Notes: a model not told the origin generated them from the sequence alone. A DNA stretch of 64,000 bases from Tetrastigma voinierianum (GCA_016808115.1 JAEQBH010005391.1:1-64000); one strand, 5' to 3'; counted from the first letter of the stretch, positions 50,034 to 63,071 are shown. Numbers and translations: made by a program.

Positions 50034-51250
50034 ATGTCTAGCAATCCAGCGAACTAGCCTATCGAGGATCAGTTTCTTCGTTGGCGCTAAGAGATGGAGG
50101 CGAAGCAGGAGGAACAGGCTAGACAGATGGCCGAATTACGCGAACACGTGAACCGCTTGCAGCAGGAGAATGAACGCCTGCGAACTTGTCTGGAGACCAA
50201 CTGGGGAGACAAATCTAAAGGGCCCATTCATCTTGCACCCCCAGCTTAGCCAGATAAGGGTAAAGAGCCTATCCTCATGGGAGAAAGTGATCCCCCGGTA
50301 GATGATGAACTATCTTCCGGCAGCTCTCCGCTCCTTGCCCGCTCACCACCCCAAAACAATGCAGAGGCTAAATCCAAAAAGAGGCCCCCGCTCTAGACTC
50401 GCCGATTTGCTGCTGGCGCAAGGCCAATGGGTACGAAGAAAGGCCAAAGAGAGATGCACGCCATTCGAAATTGGCTCGAATATATGCCTATTCATCGGGC
50501 ATGGCTCTCAGCTTTCCGCCATGAACACCCATTCGGAGGCTCTCTCCGCCCCGCATTCGTTTCTTTCCCGTTGTTCGAGGACTGCAGGATATGCCGCCCT
50601 CACCTGTGCCCAAGATATCCTTAGTTAACGAGCCCCCCCGCGTCTCGCGGCGCCATCATTTGCCATGTACGATGGCTCTACTGACCCATACGACTATATG
50701 CTACATTTGAACCTAACAATGATCCTTAGCGCAGGAAATGACCGCCTCTTATGCAAGGTATTCCCGGCCAGTCTGAAGGGGCCCACTCTCGCCTGGTTCC
50801 ATAAGCTCCCGAGAGGATCTATAAACTCACTTAGCGAATTGTGGGCAGCGTTCATTTCCCAGTACTTATGTTTGGTCCGACAGAAAGGAAACATTAGCTC
50901 ACTCCAGGCTATCCTCGAAGATGAATCCATCCGGGATTTCACCCAAAGATTTGGGCAAGCCGTCCAAAAAATTGATATTTACAGTATGGATGTGGTCCTA
51001 CAGAACTTCCGAAGAAGCTTCGGGCCTACTACCCATTTCTTTCAATCTTTATCCCTGGATCCTCCCGCAATAATGGAAGAACTCAGACGGCGGCGCATAA
51101 GTATTCCATATCGAGGATAACATCCGGCCGCTTCTCAAATAAAGAATGATAATCGCTCAATGTTGAAGGAAGCCACTAAAAACCCGCCCCGGAACAAAGG
51201 AAACCAAAACAATAACCAAAAGCGCTCCTGGGCATAATCAGACAAAAAGA
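50034..51250 (+). pseudogene. Tat gag remnant
   Basis: After a start at 50034 a coiled-coil stretch reads EMEAKQEEQARQMAELREH then QENERLRTCLE (about 50096-50195). A second part at 50665-51120 reads MYDGSTDPYDYMLHLNLTM, LLCKVFPASLKGPTLAWFHK, GSINSLSELWAAF and DFTQRF, the retrotransposon gag domain (PF03732 type). Stops interrupt the two parts. Confidence 0.8.
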
Positions 51251-52325
51251 AGGATCCCCTAATCACCTTCTAACATCCCTTACGACCGGCTCCTAACCCT
51301 CATCTGGGACATCCCCGATTTTAAATGGCCCCACTAATTTGAGATCAAATCCTGAATGAACTAATCGATCCCCCGAGTGGCACACCATAGGACCACGCCA
51401 CGAAACCAACTGTCACAAAGTCAGCGCCCGTGAGAAAATTCCACTGGCCGGGCACCTCATGCACATCTGGAACCCACCATGAACAGAACAACCTCAGCTC
51501 GATAGAGCAAATTACATTAGTGCCGAACCACTGAAGCCCAGTCACCATCAACTTCATATCGAGGCTCGCCGATGACCAATACTAGGTCCGCCATATAATA
51601 TATCGCCCACCTTCGGGCTTAGGAATTCAAATACCATAAGCAATTCCCTGAAGTTAATTAAAGGTTCAATAATGATTAATCCATATCTTTCCACCTCTTA
51701 AACCCGACTGCATATCGCCTTCCCATTATGATGCGCTTATACTTACCTCAGGTATTAACAACTTTGATGTACACAGAGTTCTCTTTATGATCTGGCTACC
51801 GATTATTAGCATCTTCCACCTTCCAAGACGAGTCCAAATTTCACCATCCTCGTCAAATTACAGCCTTGGTTTGGGTTCAACTGTGGCCACCTCACCTCGA
51901 CAAAGGCTTATATTGTTCTTCCGCTAATACGTGTGGCCAGAATACACCGCATTGTTTAAGAGAATTGGGGACCATATATCATGGTCGTAATACCGGGTTA
52001 CATGCTATGAAAGCAATCCCTTTAACCTACCACCAAACTATCGCTATTTGACCGCATCCGTGTGGACCGGTAGCCAATTAGTCGCCGCTGCTGCTATCAA
52101 CCATCTACAAGCAGATGCGGAAAAGTGAAGTTCCAGGCCAACCGAAATTCAACCTCCGAATAGCAATCAAAGATCGCGCCGCCACGCGACATGGTGGAGA
52201 AGGCGTGATCCCCGAGTCCGCGCTCATAGGCGGCCCGTGAAGCGCACCACGCGAAGTACTCCATCCAGACAGCGTACAATTGCAACAAGTAATGAGAGCT
52301 GGAACGCCATGTCACCAACCCATCT

Positions 52326-55275
52326 GATATGACAGGAATAAGCCCCGTGCATGCTTCCCACAAGCTAAATGTCGTATATTCCTCCAAACCTGTTAGACAA
52401 AGAGTAAGGTGCTCCCACCCAGACCGCCATCAAATCATCCAGGCAGAGGTAGATAACCTTCAAAGTCAGGGTTTATCGTATAGTCAGCACCTTAATAGCT
52501 TGCCAACGTGGTGGTAGTCCCTAAGAAAGGGGGCAAGTGGAGGGTATGTGTAGATTATACGGATCTCAATAACGCGCGCCTTAAGGACAACTTTCCTTTG
52601 CCTCGTATAGATCAGATTGTTGACGCATTAGCCGGGCATGGCATGTTGTCCTTCCTCGATGCTTTTTCTAGGTACCATCATATCCCTATGCATCCGCTTG
52701 ACGCAGGGAAAACATCTTTTATCACCCCGCACGGGCTCTTTTGTTACAACATGATGCCATTCGGATTAAAAACCCGAGCTACCCCATCGTAGACCGGTAA
52801 CTAAGATGTTTCGGCCACGTCTCGAAAAACTATGGAAGTAGTATATCACGACACGGGTAAATCCAAGGAGCTCCTCGGATCATGTGACGTGAGATCTCGC
52901 AATGTGCATTCGAGCTCCTCAGGGCATATGGCATGAAACTCAACCCTACAAAGTGTGCATTCGTAAGCGGGGTCTACTCTAGGATTCATGATGACTCAGT
53001 GAATAGAGGGGCCAACCTCGCCAAATTAAGCTATTTTAGAATCTCCACTTCTCGTCTGGGAAGGTGCAATACCAGACTGACAGTCGTCGCTTCCTAGGGC
53101 GGTGTTTATTTCCTGCTCATAGATCACAAAGCCATTTTCACCCTTAAGGAAGCCAACTTATTGATGGAACGAAGAGTGTGATCGAAGCCACCTGATCAAA
53201 CAATACTTAGCCCAAATTTTCCACTCTGCAACTCGACAGTCATGACACTTTTCAGATATTCGCAGCCTTTAGAGGTGGCAGTAAGTGCCGCCCTATTCAA
53301 AGAAAATAGCGACAGAAGGTAGAAGCCAGTGTTCTACGTCAGCAAATCCCTAGCCAATGCTAAAACCAGTATACTTGCTCTCGAGCAAAAATTCTTTAGC
53401 CCTCCGAATAGTGGCCAAAGAAACCCTGTTTCATATTTCTAGCTCACCCCATCAGGGTATTAACCGACCTTCCTCTCCAGAGAGCACACCCGTATTCGAT
53501 TTCTCCGGTAGAATGGGGCTCATTGGTAATCAAGTAAGCAAATACAGATCCAAAGACAAACCAAGACTATAAAAAAGGTGTGTTAGCCGACTTCACAGCG
53601 TAAACTCTGCCTAAAACACACTCCGAAAGCTCGAATTGGTGGACAATTAACGTAGACGGGGCATCAAGACAAACCGGAGCGGGAATTGGTCTGTAGTTGA
53701 AATCCTCGAACCATTCGGTTAGGCTTTAATGCCTATAACAATGAATCTGAATATGAAGCCCTACTATCCAGAATTAAATTGTAATCGTGATCTTCCGACA
53801 AGCCTCCCATTCAGAGTGATTCTCGCTTAGTCATTTCGCAAGTCACCGAAGAATTCGAATCCCGAGACCCCGGATGAAAATATGTTCCAGTAAACCACGC
53901 TGGGGCGCTTTTTCGGCCTGAAATTGAGCATATACTCAGGATCGTAATGATAGCGTATGCCTTGGCCGAGGGTCGCCTCTCTACCAATAATTTAAACAAT
54001 ATTTCGCCCATCTACACGCTGCTCTCCTCTATCACTACCTCCCATGTGCTGGCGGCGCGAGATCACCCTCATGGATGGACCTCATAATACGCCATATCGC
54101 AAGACAGAGAACTCCTAATGAAAGGGATAAGGCCCACAAGATGGCTGAACAAAGCAACCCGCCTAGGTTTTCCCTGATCGATGGTCAATTGTTCAAACGA
54201 TCCCTGGGCGGCCCGTATTTGAAATGCTTGACACCCGAACAAGGCCAGTATGTGTTGGCCGAACTACATGAGGGAATATGTGGCAATCATCCAAAGCAGA
54301 ACTTTGCACAGGCTCACGCCAAGGGTACTATCACGATCATGTGGGTCGGTCATATTATACCCAAAAATGCGATCACGCTGGCTACCCATCTTGAAATCAC
54401 GTGCAAGACCCGACTCCATCCTGCCCTTGGTCCTGTCCGATGGGAATTGATATGTCCGGCCACCCCTCTCACCGCCTACTAAAAGAAGTTATTTTTGGTG
54501 GCAACTGATTATTTCAGTAAATGGGTAGAAGCCGAGGCCTTCTCATTGATTAAAGACAGGGATGTTACTCAGTTTATTTGGAAGAATATTGTTTGTTGTT
54601 TTGGCATCCCCAAATCAATCGTATCCAACAAAGGCCCCCAATTTGATAGCCGGATCTATCAAAACTTCCACCAGGAATTGAAAATAAAAAATCTGTACTC
54701 CATCCCCGGTATCCACAAAGCAATGGCCAGCGTGCTTTCCTAACAAAACCTTGGCTGATCGCCCGAAAAACGGGTTGGATTCTGGCCAAAGGTAAATGGC
54801 GGATGAACTTCCCGTGCTTTGGGCTTACGTGAACTATCGCCGCAGATCTACTCCGTGATATCCTCTTCGCGATTACTATGGGATGGAGGTTGTAATCCTA
54901 ATCGAAATCGCATGCCTACCATCCCGACCGGTGATGCCTAAGGCAGAAAATGCGTAGCCTGCAATCGCGACTGACACGGTCGATGAACCTGGCGGTGAAT
55001 CGGGCAACGCTTGTATAGCGTCCTACCAACGTCGCTTGGAAAATTCTTACAACAAGCGGGTGAAGCCTCGGATGTTCCAACCGGGAGACTTAGTCCTAAG
55101 AAAAGTATTCAAAAATATTGCAGACCCAATGACCGGAAAGTTCCAACCAAACTGGGAGGGACCATATCTCGTAACACGATCCGAGGAGTCCGGATCTTAC
55201 GCTTTAGACAAGCCTAACGAAACCCCGATACCTAGAATGTGGAATGCTACACATCTTAAAAGGTATTATCAATAA
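52326..55275 (+). pseudogene. Tat pol remnant: RT, RNase H, integrase
   Basis: RT: SPVHASHKLNVVYSSKPVRQ (52335 on), then KGGKWRVCVDYTDLNNARLK, LPRIDQIVDALAGH and YNMMPFGLK (52523-52780). Beyond a break the catalytic box reads VYHDTGKSKE, so the expected YVDD is lost (about 52837). RNase H: INVDGAS, NNESEYEALL and SDSRLVISQV (53650-53830). Integrase: LTPEQGQYVLAELHEGICGN and DYFSKWVEAE (54228-54540), with SNKGPQFDS where SDNG is expected, so the catalytic Asp is replaced. The end reads GKFQPNWEGPYLV and ATHLKRYYQ (stop 55275). Many stops exclude function. The 51250-52326 stretch, where protease should lie, was not recognised. Confidence 0.85.
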
Positions 55276-55320
55276 AGGATGATTCAATATTTACACATAT
55301 TTTTGTTCTCATCATACATG

Positions 55321-55645
55321 GTCAACTTAAAAGTCCGGATGGTGCAGTAAATGACCTGTCCGACCTAGTATAGATAATATCTAACTAGTCAACTTAAAAG
55401 CTCGAATGGCACAGAATGACTCATCCGCCAAGATATAATATCTAATCGGTCAACTTAAAAGTTCTGACGGGCGCAAAGAATGACCCGTCCGACCTAGTAT
55501 AGAGCACATCAATCGGTCAACTTAAAAGCCCGGATGACGCAAAGAAATGACTGGCCCGCCCAAGATAGATAATATCTAACTGGTCAACTTAAAAGCCCGG
55601 ATGGCGTAGTAAATGACCTATACGTCCCAAAGCCTAGTTGGCCAC
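55321..55645. repeat. Tandem array in the Tat 3' region
   Basis: Five copies of a 61-67 bp unit start with GTCAACTTAAAAG at 55321, 55388, 55449, 55516 and 55583. Each has a CCCGGATGG-like middle and AATGACC. They lie directly after the integrase stop. Such 3' arrays are known in Tat/Ogre elements and can seed satellites. Confidence 0.9.
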
Positions 55646-56404
55646 CCATTTATGCCACGCACAGTTAAAAGCAACTATTTCCTACTTCACAACCAATTTC
55701 GACACACTTTGTGAAAAGAAATTAAGTATCATTGCGAAATATCAAGATACATCGCGAGAAACAAGATAAAAAGGCTCGCCCAGTGAGAGAAAAATTTAAA
55801 ACCCTAGTCATCAGTTGATTCACCTTCCGCTCGTCTGGAGCAGATGTCCGTCTCCATCAACAATCGAAGGACTCAAAGCTCTGGTTCCTCCCAACATCCG
55901 TGGTACTGATGGCCTGAGGAAGAACTCGGGGCATCAAATGAGGAAAACCTGGAGGTAGCGGCCTGCTGTGATCCCGCATCCCTAATGGATCACATACTGC
56001 CTCCCGCATATCGCGGCATTAAAGCACAACAAAGGAGCCATAGTTGAAGATCACGCTTACCGCAATACAATTTCGCTCAATCGCTTCCCTTTCCGCTTGC
56101 TTTTGCCCTGAAAGCCCGAGTTCCCATCGTCCCGACCTCAATGATTAGAGATACGCCATCCGAGAACGAAAAATCTCCTCCTTCGCCTTCCAGATGCTCC
56201 TTCGCAGAATGTACCAAGGTCATAAACAAGAGTCATCGATTCCGCGCCACCGGCACTGCGTAGTGAAGGCGCTGCTAGACCAGTCAATTCAAATCGATGA
56301 AAGCTTACACTACTCTGTCATACGGGCTCCGGGCCGCACGATCACCACTTCGTGCTCCGCAAGATCCTCTCCGCTCTTCGCCTGCCGCCTTATCCACAAC
56401 TTCT

Positions 56405-58432
56405 CTAGCCTCCATTTCCCAATGCCAGGCACTTGATTAAGCCTCCTTCAAAGAGGCATCCAAACTCTCCTGGTCGGAAAGCCTCAACTGGACATATAGT
56501 CGAAGCTTCTCTGCATCCCTCAACCGGAGTTGGAATTCGTGATGCTGGAGAGCCATGTTTCGAATAGCAGTGATGGCCTGCAAAGAAGCATATTAAAAAT
56601 ACGGCAAGATATGACATTAAAACTTTTTATGAGGATTACTACTTTACTAGCTTGGTCGATTGGACGTAGTTCCGGTTGCGAATCTGCACCCCGTCCTCAA
56701 CTATCCACTGAATATCCTTTTTTACAGTACCAATAGGAACAACAACGGAATACTCTTCACCTAGTCCAACGGCCCAGGCGGTTACAGGCATTCGTAGCGT
56801 TCTTGGGTACAAGTCGTCTAAACGATCGATCGCAGACTTCGCTGAAAGACTCACGGCGGGATGATACCATGTCTCAGTCTGCAATCGCTACTCTCTATCA
56901 CAAGAGCCGAGCCACGTGGGGAGATAATAATCACAAGATTCGATTGGGCGACAATGACTCATGTCCGCCCGCAAGCTTAGCGTTGTTCTGGATGGCTTTC
57001 CGACCGTCAGAGGTGGATCACCGTAGCTATGACGGACGGAGTATCCTCCCTCGTCCCATACGACATCCTCCCACCCTGCTGGTCACGGGATCCCATCCCG
57101 GGCGAGCCTGCACGATGATTGCCTGCATCTCCGAACCCCCATCCGTGGGGAGCCGATTCGATCCTTCACCGATCGTGGCCTCTCTCAAGATTCTCCGCGT
57201 CCATTTCCTCGCGGCGAGTTGCCGGGCAATCCCGCTATCTCTTCCTCCTCCTCTTCTTCTTCCAAACCAGAGGGCCGACTAGGTTCAGGACGAACCTAAG
57301 GTACAAATTCTTTCACTCGGGCTCCGGGAGCCGCTTCTTCTTGATTTGTCCTTTTCTTTATCTTCAATAATGGGGCGTGAACCGGTCCCTTTCGTAAGGG
57401 AAGCCTTTCGGCGGATACCCCTTTCGCCGACCAGTCTAGGCCGTAGCAGGCTAGAACTCTACCGGTAGAGGTCGACGGCATGCACGGGGCCTGACGCTTG
57501 GTTCAAATTTCTCAGGTCCTTGATGAAGCGTGGGACTTCATGACTACCGCGCGACAACTTACCGTATCACCGTAATGAAATGTTCCCATCCACCAAGGCG
57601 CGGCGTGGAGGGTTCAAGACTGTAGGAGCTGTGCCCGCCTCACATCGGCTAGGTTCTTTAGAGTGAGAAGAACCTCGTAATGGCGCTCCTGCTCATAAAT
57701 CTCCAACACCGCGAATCTTGAGGTTTAGCTCCTTCTTACCCAGAATCCTATCCCTCCGGGCTTCTTACACTAATAATCCACAAACTGGGCCATACAAAGT
57801 CACATGTGTACATGTATATGTTTAAACTCAACCTGCCCCCTACACACACACCTGGGAAAGATTATGACTGGTTAACATCAAATGGAAGCCCGGGGGAGCC
57901 TGGAGTCTCATCCCAAGGCCCCTTTACCAGTATCACACCCTTCGCCTCCATTTTAGGCGACTCGGGGAGTCCATTCACAAATTGCAGTCAAGAATCCTGG
58001 ATCGACATGGACATCCGGCCACCTTGCGTTACCCTCAAAGAATAAGCGAAGCAAATCTCGACCAACGAGAGGTCGAGTTGGTATAAGAGGTTCAACACAC
58101 TACATCCATAGGAACTGGGTCGGTGTTGATGAACGAGAGTTCCGCTACGCCGTAAAGTGCAAAAACTGTTTGACAAAGGCGGGCACCGGGAAGCGAAGCC
58201 CGACTGCAAGGTGCTCCTGGGTAAAAAACACAGAGTTATGTTCTCCACCCAAAGTGGACTCACCCGGCTCCTCCATCAATGTGAGGTCGATGTTATCAGG
58301 GACATCGCAATAAGCTCTCAACTCCTCTATCGTCAGGGATGAGATGATGCTGCTTGCAGAAGGCGTCCCCTGAGTAGGTCCTCGCTTGTGACTTTCCTGA
58401 CTGGAGGAAGTCACTTCCTGACCTCTCGCCAT
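56405..58432 (-). pseudogene. Antisense extra ORF of the Tat element
   Basis: On the minus strand from M at 58432 the frame reads SIISSLTIEELRAYCDVPDN, then VFFTQEHLAVGLRFPVPAFV, KQFLHF, CSVLNLLYQLDLSLVEICFA and KGPWDETPGSPGLPFDVNQ (about 57890). This is the domain annotated in databases as putative gypsy-type transposon or plant transposon protein (PF04195 type). Further down, a charged region near 56550-56450 (LRLRDAEKLRLYVQLRLSDQ) looks coiled-coil. Its position, between pol and the 3' LTR and opposite to gag-pol, fits extra ORFs known in Tat elements. Stops break it; its role is not known. Confidence 0.75.
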
Positions 58433-59615
58433 TCTATAAGCAATCCAAAGGAGGGGCGAAAAAACAAAAGTTAACCCTAAGAAAAGTTAGCCCTAAGCCA
58501 TATACCAAGTCGGGTATGAGCGAAATGGCCAAGCCCGAGCGCGGGTCACTGACCTAAAAGGCCTAAATATAACCTTCTTAGAATCTTTACAATCGGAACC
58601 GGCCAAGAAGTCATCCAACACACCAAGAGGAAAACGGTACTTTACTTCGAGTATACAAAAGCAGAAAGAATAATCGGCCTTAAAGAACCCAACGCCACAC
58701 CAAGCCAAGACCTATTAAAAAACTAGAACTAAAAGAAAGACAAATAGGAATGGGAGAAGGAAAAACTCAATGATGGCTCCCTACCTAAGCCCCCCAAGTG
58801 GACGATTAAAATGCAATCGCTGACTCATCACACATCACGATAGTTTAAATTTCGCGACGATTCGCCATTAGGCACAAGAACAAACATGGGAACAAACTTT
58901 TGCGGGCCTGATCGCCTTAAACGGCGCCGACTAATTATGTCATCCTGAGCTCGGACCATTTTAGTCAAAGTATGCCGGATACCATAGTCTTCGGCCATGA
59001 GAGTCGGATGTTGACACTGGCCGGAGAATGGGGAAGACATGAAGACAATATATGATAGTATGAAGAAACTTCAGAAATGACCATTGAATTACCGCGCGAC
59101 GCCGGTAATTACATGACATCATTTACATGATCCATTCGGATAAATTACAAAGCTCGAACAAAAGCAATTATGGGCACGTAGGCCGGAAACGAGGAAAAAA
59201 GCAAAAGTTGAAGAAGAAAGGCCCTATGGAAGTGGCAAGGAACGCACAGAACCCTGTCAATGAGAGAGGGGGTGTCTTTGGATGCAGAGGCTTCCATTTG
59301 AGTTTTAGAACCACCCAAGGGACAACTAGAACAAAGATGCTTAATTCCGACTCCGCTCAATCCTTTCAATCTTCAATAAGGGTCACGCTTGGAAATCATG
59401 TGCAACTTGTCCATCGCAATCATCCGTCATTCAGCAGTCCTCCAAGTCTGACTCTCGGCAGATACTAACCAACCTTCTCCGCTGAAAGACCAGAGATTAC
59501 CAGCGGCATAAAGAAATCCACCACCCTCCAAACCTTTTATAGAGACAACCAGCCTTAAGGATATCCTAAGCGATCACAACAAATGCGAATCCATAAAGTT
59601 AGAGAATTCACTTTG
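58433..59615. other. Tat 3' region, no domain recognised
   Basis: Short frames on both strands (for example 58493-58708 minus and 59127-59468 plus) show no recognised protein. The stretch probably contains the promoter side of the antisense ORF. Confidence 0.35.
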
Positions 59616-59619
59616 GAAC

Positions 59620-62200
59620 ATCCCAACATTAATTATCCGATCTCCCCTATGTCAAGTCCAGAATCAATTCGCAGTGAATTAAAATAATACAAGTTTTAAA
59701 ACGCTTGACTAAGTTTGACCAATAATTAGTATGTGGGCCCAAGTTGACTTTTTTCAAGGATGGATAATTTTGTTGACTAAGACACCATTTCGTAGGCCTC
59801 ATCGATACGAGTTCATAGACGGGTTGAACGTTAAAATCCGATTTACGAATAAAAAGTTATGACCCTGGGGAGTTCAAACAACAGTATTTTAGCAGTGTCC
59901 AAGTCAGTCTAGGGTTTTTACCTGAAAGCGACCCTAGGCTCTATATAAACCTAGTTTTGCATGCCACATAGAACCCTCGCCCCAACACACTCATTTTGAG
60001 CTCCAAAACCCTAGAGAAATTCCTCAAACCCGTGGGACCCCGAACTCGCCATGAACGACAGCTAAACGGGTTTTGGCCGTGGGGGACATTTCCGGCCACC
60101 ATACTGCTACACGCGCCGGACAAGGAGGAGCGCCACCACCAGACGACGCTTCTGGCCGCGGAAATTACCCACAACCACCGCGGACGCGCCCGTATCGGGG
60201 CCTGGCCAGCACCTACGCCACTTCTGGGCCGGATTTTCGCTTTCTGCCATCCCAGTCGTCCCATACCTTCCCCATTTTTGACCCTCCGAACTCATTCCCG
60301 TGGTCCTTTCTTCGCATTCCTCACCGCTTGAAAGACGACTAAAACAAAGTTGGCCGACCGCTGACTGCCGTCACCACAAAGAACCTTGGACCAAGGTAAG
60401 GGTACTGATATGTTCCTGTCTCGATTTCCGCTGATATAAAGTTTGTAAATTTTGACGCCGTTTGGTTAGTTTTCCATTTTCGGGTCATTTAGGGTAATTA
60501 TCGAAAGTGTTTGGACCGAAATTGGACAACACCTGGTCAACCAGGCAAACCAGTTGGATTAGTGAAATCGATATTTTTATGATGACACGGTTCAATTCGA
60601 AAATTAGCCTCCTAGGTGAAAAGCCCCACTCTTGGGTATCTGTCCGTAGAGAGCACACTGTATAATTGGACCTGTCGGAGTCCAATTTAGATAGTTTCAC
60701 AGTTCTAAAAATTATTTTAAGACACTTGGGGCATCCCAATGTCTTTGGTTTAGTTATTGGAGCCTAAATGGTATTTCAGATATAATACAAGCACTTACGA
60801 GCTTGGGAAGACGATCCTACAGTAGAGCAGACTGAGCATCCGTAGTCCGTGAGTGGTTTATATGTTTTAAATGCTTGGGTACATATGATATATAATTGTG
60901 GTAAATTATTTTACATATATATTATTTGGATCTAATGTATGGTTTATGATAAGTATAAATTTATTGTTTTTATATAAACAAGTTATCATTTCATGATTTT
61001 GTCAACATCTTAAATATTTGAAATTTTATCGAAGTTCGTGGATAAATTTGTGGTATTTAAACATTTTGGTACATGGATTGAGGTTTAAACCACTTTGAAA
61101 ATTTATTGATTTAAGAAATGGATTTTGAGACTTTGTGAAATGATTATAATACGGTATCGTTGGAAAGGTATATGTGAGGAAGGATACGGTGTTGGTTGTT
61201 ATAAGTGGATGTACCATATAGTACCAGAGGTTCGATTCACACTTATATTACACTGGTTTGCTACTTGTCGTGGAGGTTGGTTTCCATCCAATGGTTATAT
61301 ATTATTTCCACACCGTGAGGCCTGATTACTCGACGCTTATCATAATCGGGTCGGCTACTCTGTTGTGAGGTTGAAGTCCAACGGTTATATATTATTTCCA
61401 CGGCCATGAGGTCGGGTTTACCCGACAGTTTATTAGTTTTTCACGGTGTCGTGAGGTTGGTTTCATCCAACGGTTATATATTATTTCCACGGCCGTGAGG
61501 TCGGGTTTACCCGATGGTTTATTAGTTTGCCACGGTGTCGTGAGGTTGGTTTCATCCAACGGTTATATATTATTTCCACGACCGTGAGGTCGGGTTTACC
61601 CGACGGTTTAGGATGGCACATGGTACTTATATTGTTATAACTGGAGTGTTTATGAACCCTTTTTTCTAATAGATTATGGTTATCAGGTTTCAAGGATTAT
61701 TTTTATGACATGATGTTTATATATTTTATGCAAAATTTTCATGTTGTGAATAAATTCAGGTTATAGATTTCTTAATAATAATTTCGGTTAAACTTTTGAG
61801 CATGAATTTCATATTGTTGACTTGGGTATAAGTCACGGGTTTTTGTGAAATGACTATAACGGGAACCCAAAAAGAGTGGGCGGAGGTTCGAGAGAAGGAA
61901 TCTTTCGGAAAAGTAAAAAAATATTATTTTCCTTATGAATTATGCCACTCATCGAGATTACATCTCACGTTTTATTGTCTTAAACTGCTTCTAGGTTCAG
62001 CAAGTCATAGAGACCTCACTCCATACCAGCTTCTACATCACTCTTCTTCACGACACCGCAGATTCATCTTATATATCTGTCTTATTCGACTTATTTATTT
62101 TTCATTTGTATCCCTAAATTCAAACACTCTTAGAATGCTCGATCTTAGTATCAACTCATGAGTCTTTATTAAGTGTGTTTGTGGTTGTGACCTACAAAGA
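59620..62200 (+). mobile_element. LTR-like block nested in the Tat 3' region
   Basis: Begins near TTTGGAACATCCCAAC (59612) and has a TATA-like CTATATAAACC at 59941 with a GC-rich stretch after it (60040-60240). It ends in AT-rich sequence carrying the 89-bp array below. This layout (promoter, GC-rich leader, long AT-rich tail) resembles a solo LTR of a chromovirus-type gypsy element. Boundaries and target duplication were not fixed, so it may simply be part of the Tat element. Confidence 0.4.
61255..61620. repeat. 89-90 bp tandem array
   Basis: GGTTATATATTATTTCCAC recurs with starts near 61293, 61383, 61472 and 61561, joined by GAGGTCGGGTTTACCCGA and CACGGTGTCGTGAGGTTGG. The first copy is diverged and the last three are nearly identical. 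Confidence 0.9.
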
Positions 62201-62458
62201 AGATAGGTCGGTCAGGATTCGAGCTGTCAGGGATCTATTATATATATTATTGAGGTATTATATTAATGCATGTGTTTACTTCCTTTCTTAAAGTGGGGTT
62301 CCATTGAGATTCCCAGTGATTTGTACTAAAGGACTTCACTAGGCTGACCTCACCCAGAATCTGAGGGTTTCCGGTCGGTCCTCTGCCAGCAGAGGCTCGA
62401 ACATCGCCTTTCTTTTCCCGCCTGGGATAACTATCCTCCCGACAAGAAAAAGGGGGCA

Positions 62459-63066
62459 TCAGGGTACCATGGGTCGGGTCCAATCGGCCCAGCCTAGCAA
62501 GGCCCGACTAACTAAGGACCTGTGATAACGGCTCAATCTACTCGCCCATCCGCTTCCCCATCACCAGGCCCAATGTACACTTCATCCCGGGGAGGGTATA
62601 TATCGTTTAGGCACTACTCCTCTTGCTCGGATAACCTCTTTAAAAAGGCATCCGGGTGACCTCTCCAAACTTGAACAAGAATAAGTCATGCTCATAACTA
62701 CCTTGAGGGTAGTCAAACATTTCTTGCGGCAGAAAATACGGATGACTGGGCTACCTAAAAGGAAGAATGGGTCATAACGCAATAAAAGAGCGCCACCTTC
62801 CCCTTCTGTTTTGGAAGGAGATCATCTACTTTCCATGTGAAGAAGATCGCCTTCTAAGGGAATAAAAGGAGGAAAGAACATAAGAAAAAGGTACGAGATT
62901 CCAGGTCCAAAAAGAGAGCATTTTGATTATCCAGGCTAACAAATCTAACTTAAGCGTCGGAGGGGCGACGGGCACACCATCGCCGTTTTCTTGTTTGTTT
63001 TGCAGGTTTTCACTAGTTGGTTAATGCTCCAACGATCCAGTGATTCAGAAAGTTCAGGAGACTACA
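62459..63066 (+). repeat. Tat 3' LTR
   Basis: Starts TCAGGGTACC (the TG start is mutated) after the purine tract at about 62444-62456 and ends GGAGACTACA. The host duplication ATGAT follows at 63067-63071. Confidence 0.85.
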
Positions 63067-63071
63067 ATGAT

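Larger units (their letters stand above)
49289..63066 (+). mobile_element. Tat-lineage Ty3/gypsy retrotransposon in a WAT1 intron
   Basis: A complete element of about 13.8 kb is bounded by the direct repeat ATGAT (49284-49288 and 63067-63071). It has two LTRs, 49289-49895 and 62459-63066, a primer-binding-like GCGCCGCCCTGGGGAAACGC after the first, and a purine tract AAGAAAAAGGGGG before the second. The order is gag, RT, RNase H, integrase, a 3' tandem array and an antisense extra ORF. The Tat lineage is judged from protein resemblance, the antisense ORF and the repeat-bearing 3' region. The gene it sits in reads the opposite way. Confidence 0.85.

Noticed and set aside
52097..52387. 96-codon minus-strand frame
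   Set aside because: It is the complement of the Tat pol region leading into RT.
52326..55275. Endogenous pararetrovirus as the source of the RT
   Set aside because: Gag, integrase and paired LTRs with target duplication are present, so it is a Ty3/gypsy element.
61255..61620. Regular repeats resembling a CRISPR array
   Set aside because: The units are contiguous 89-bp tandem copies without unique spacers, in a plant retroelement.
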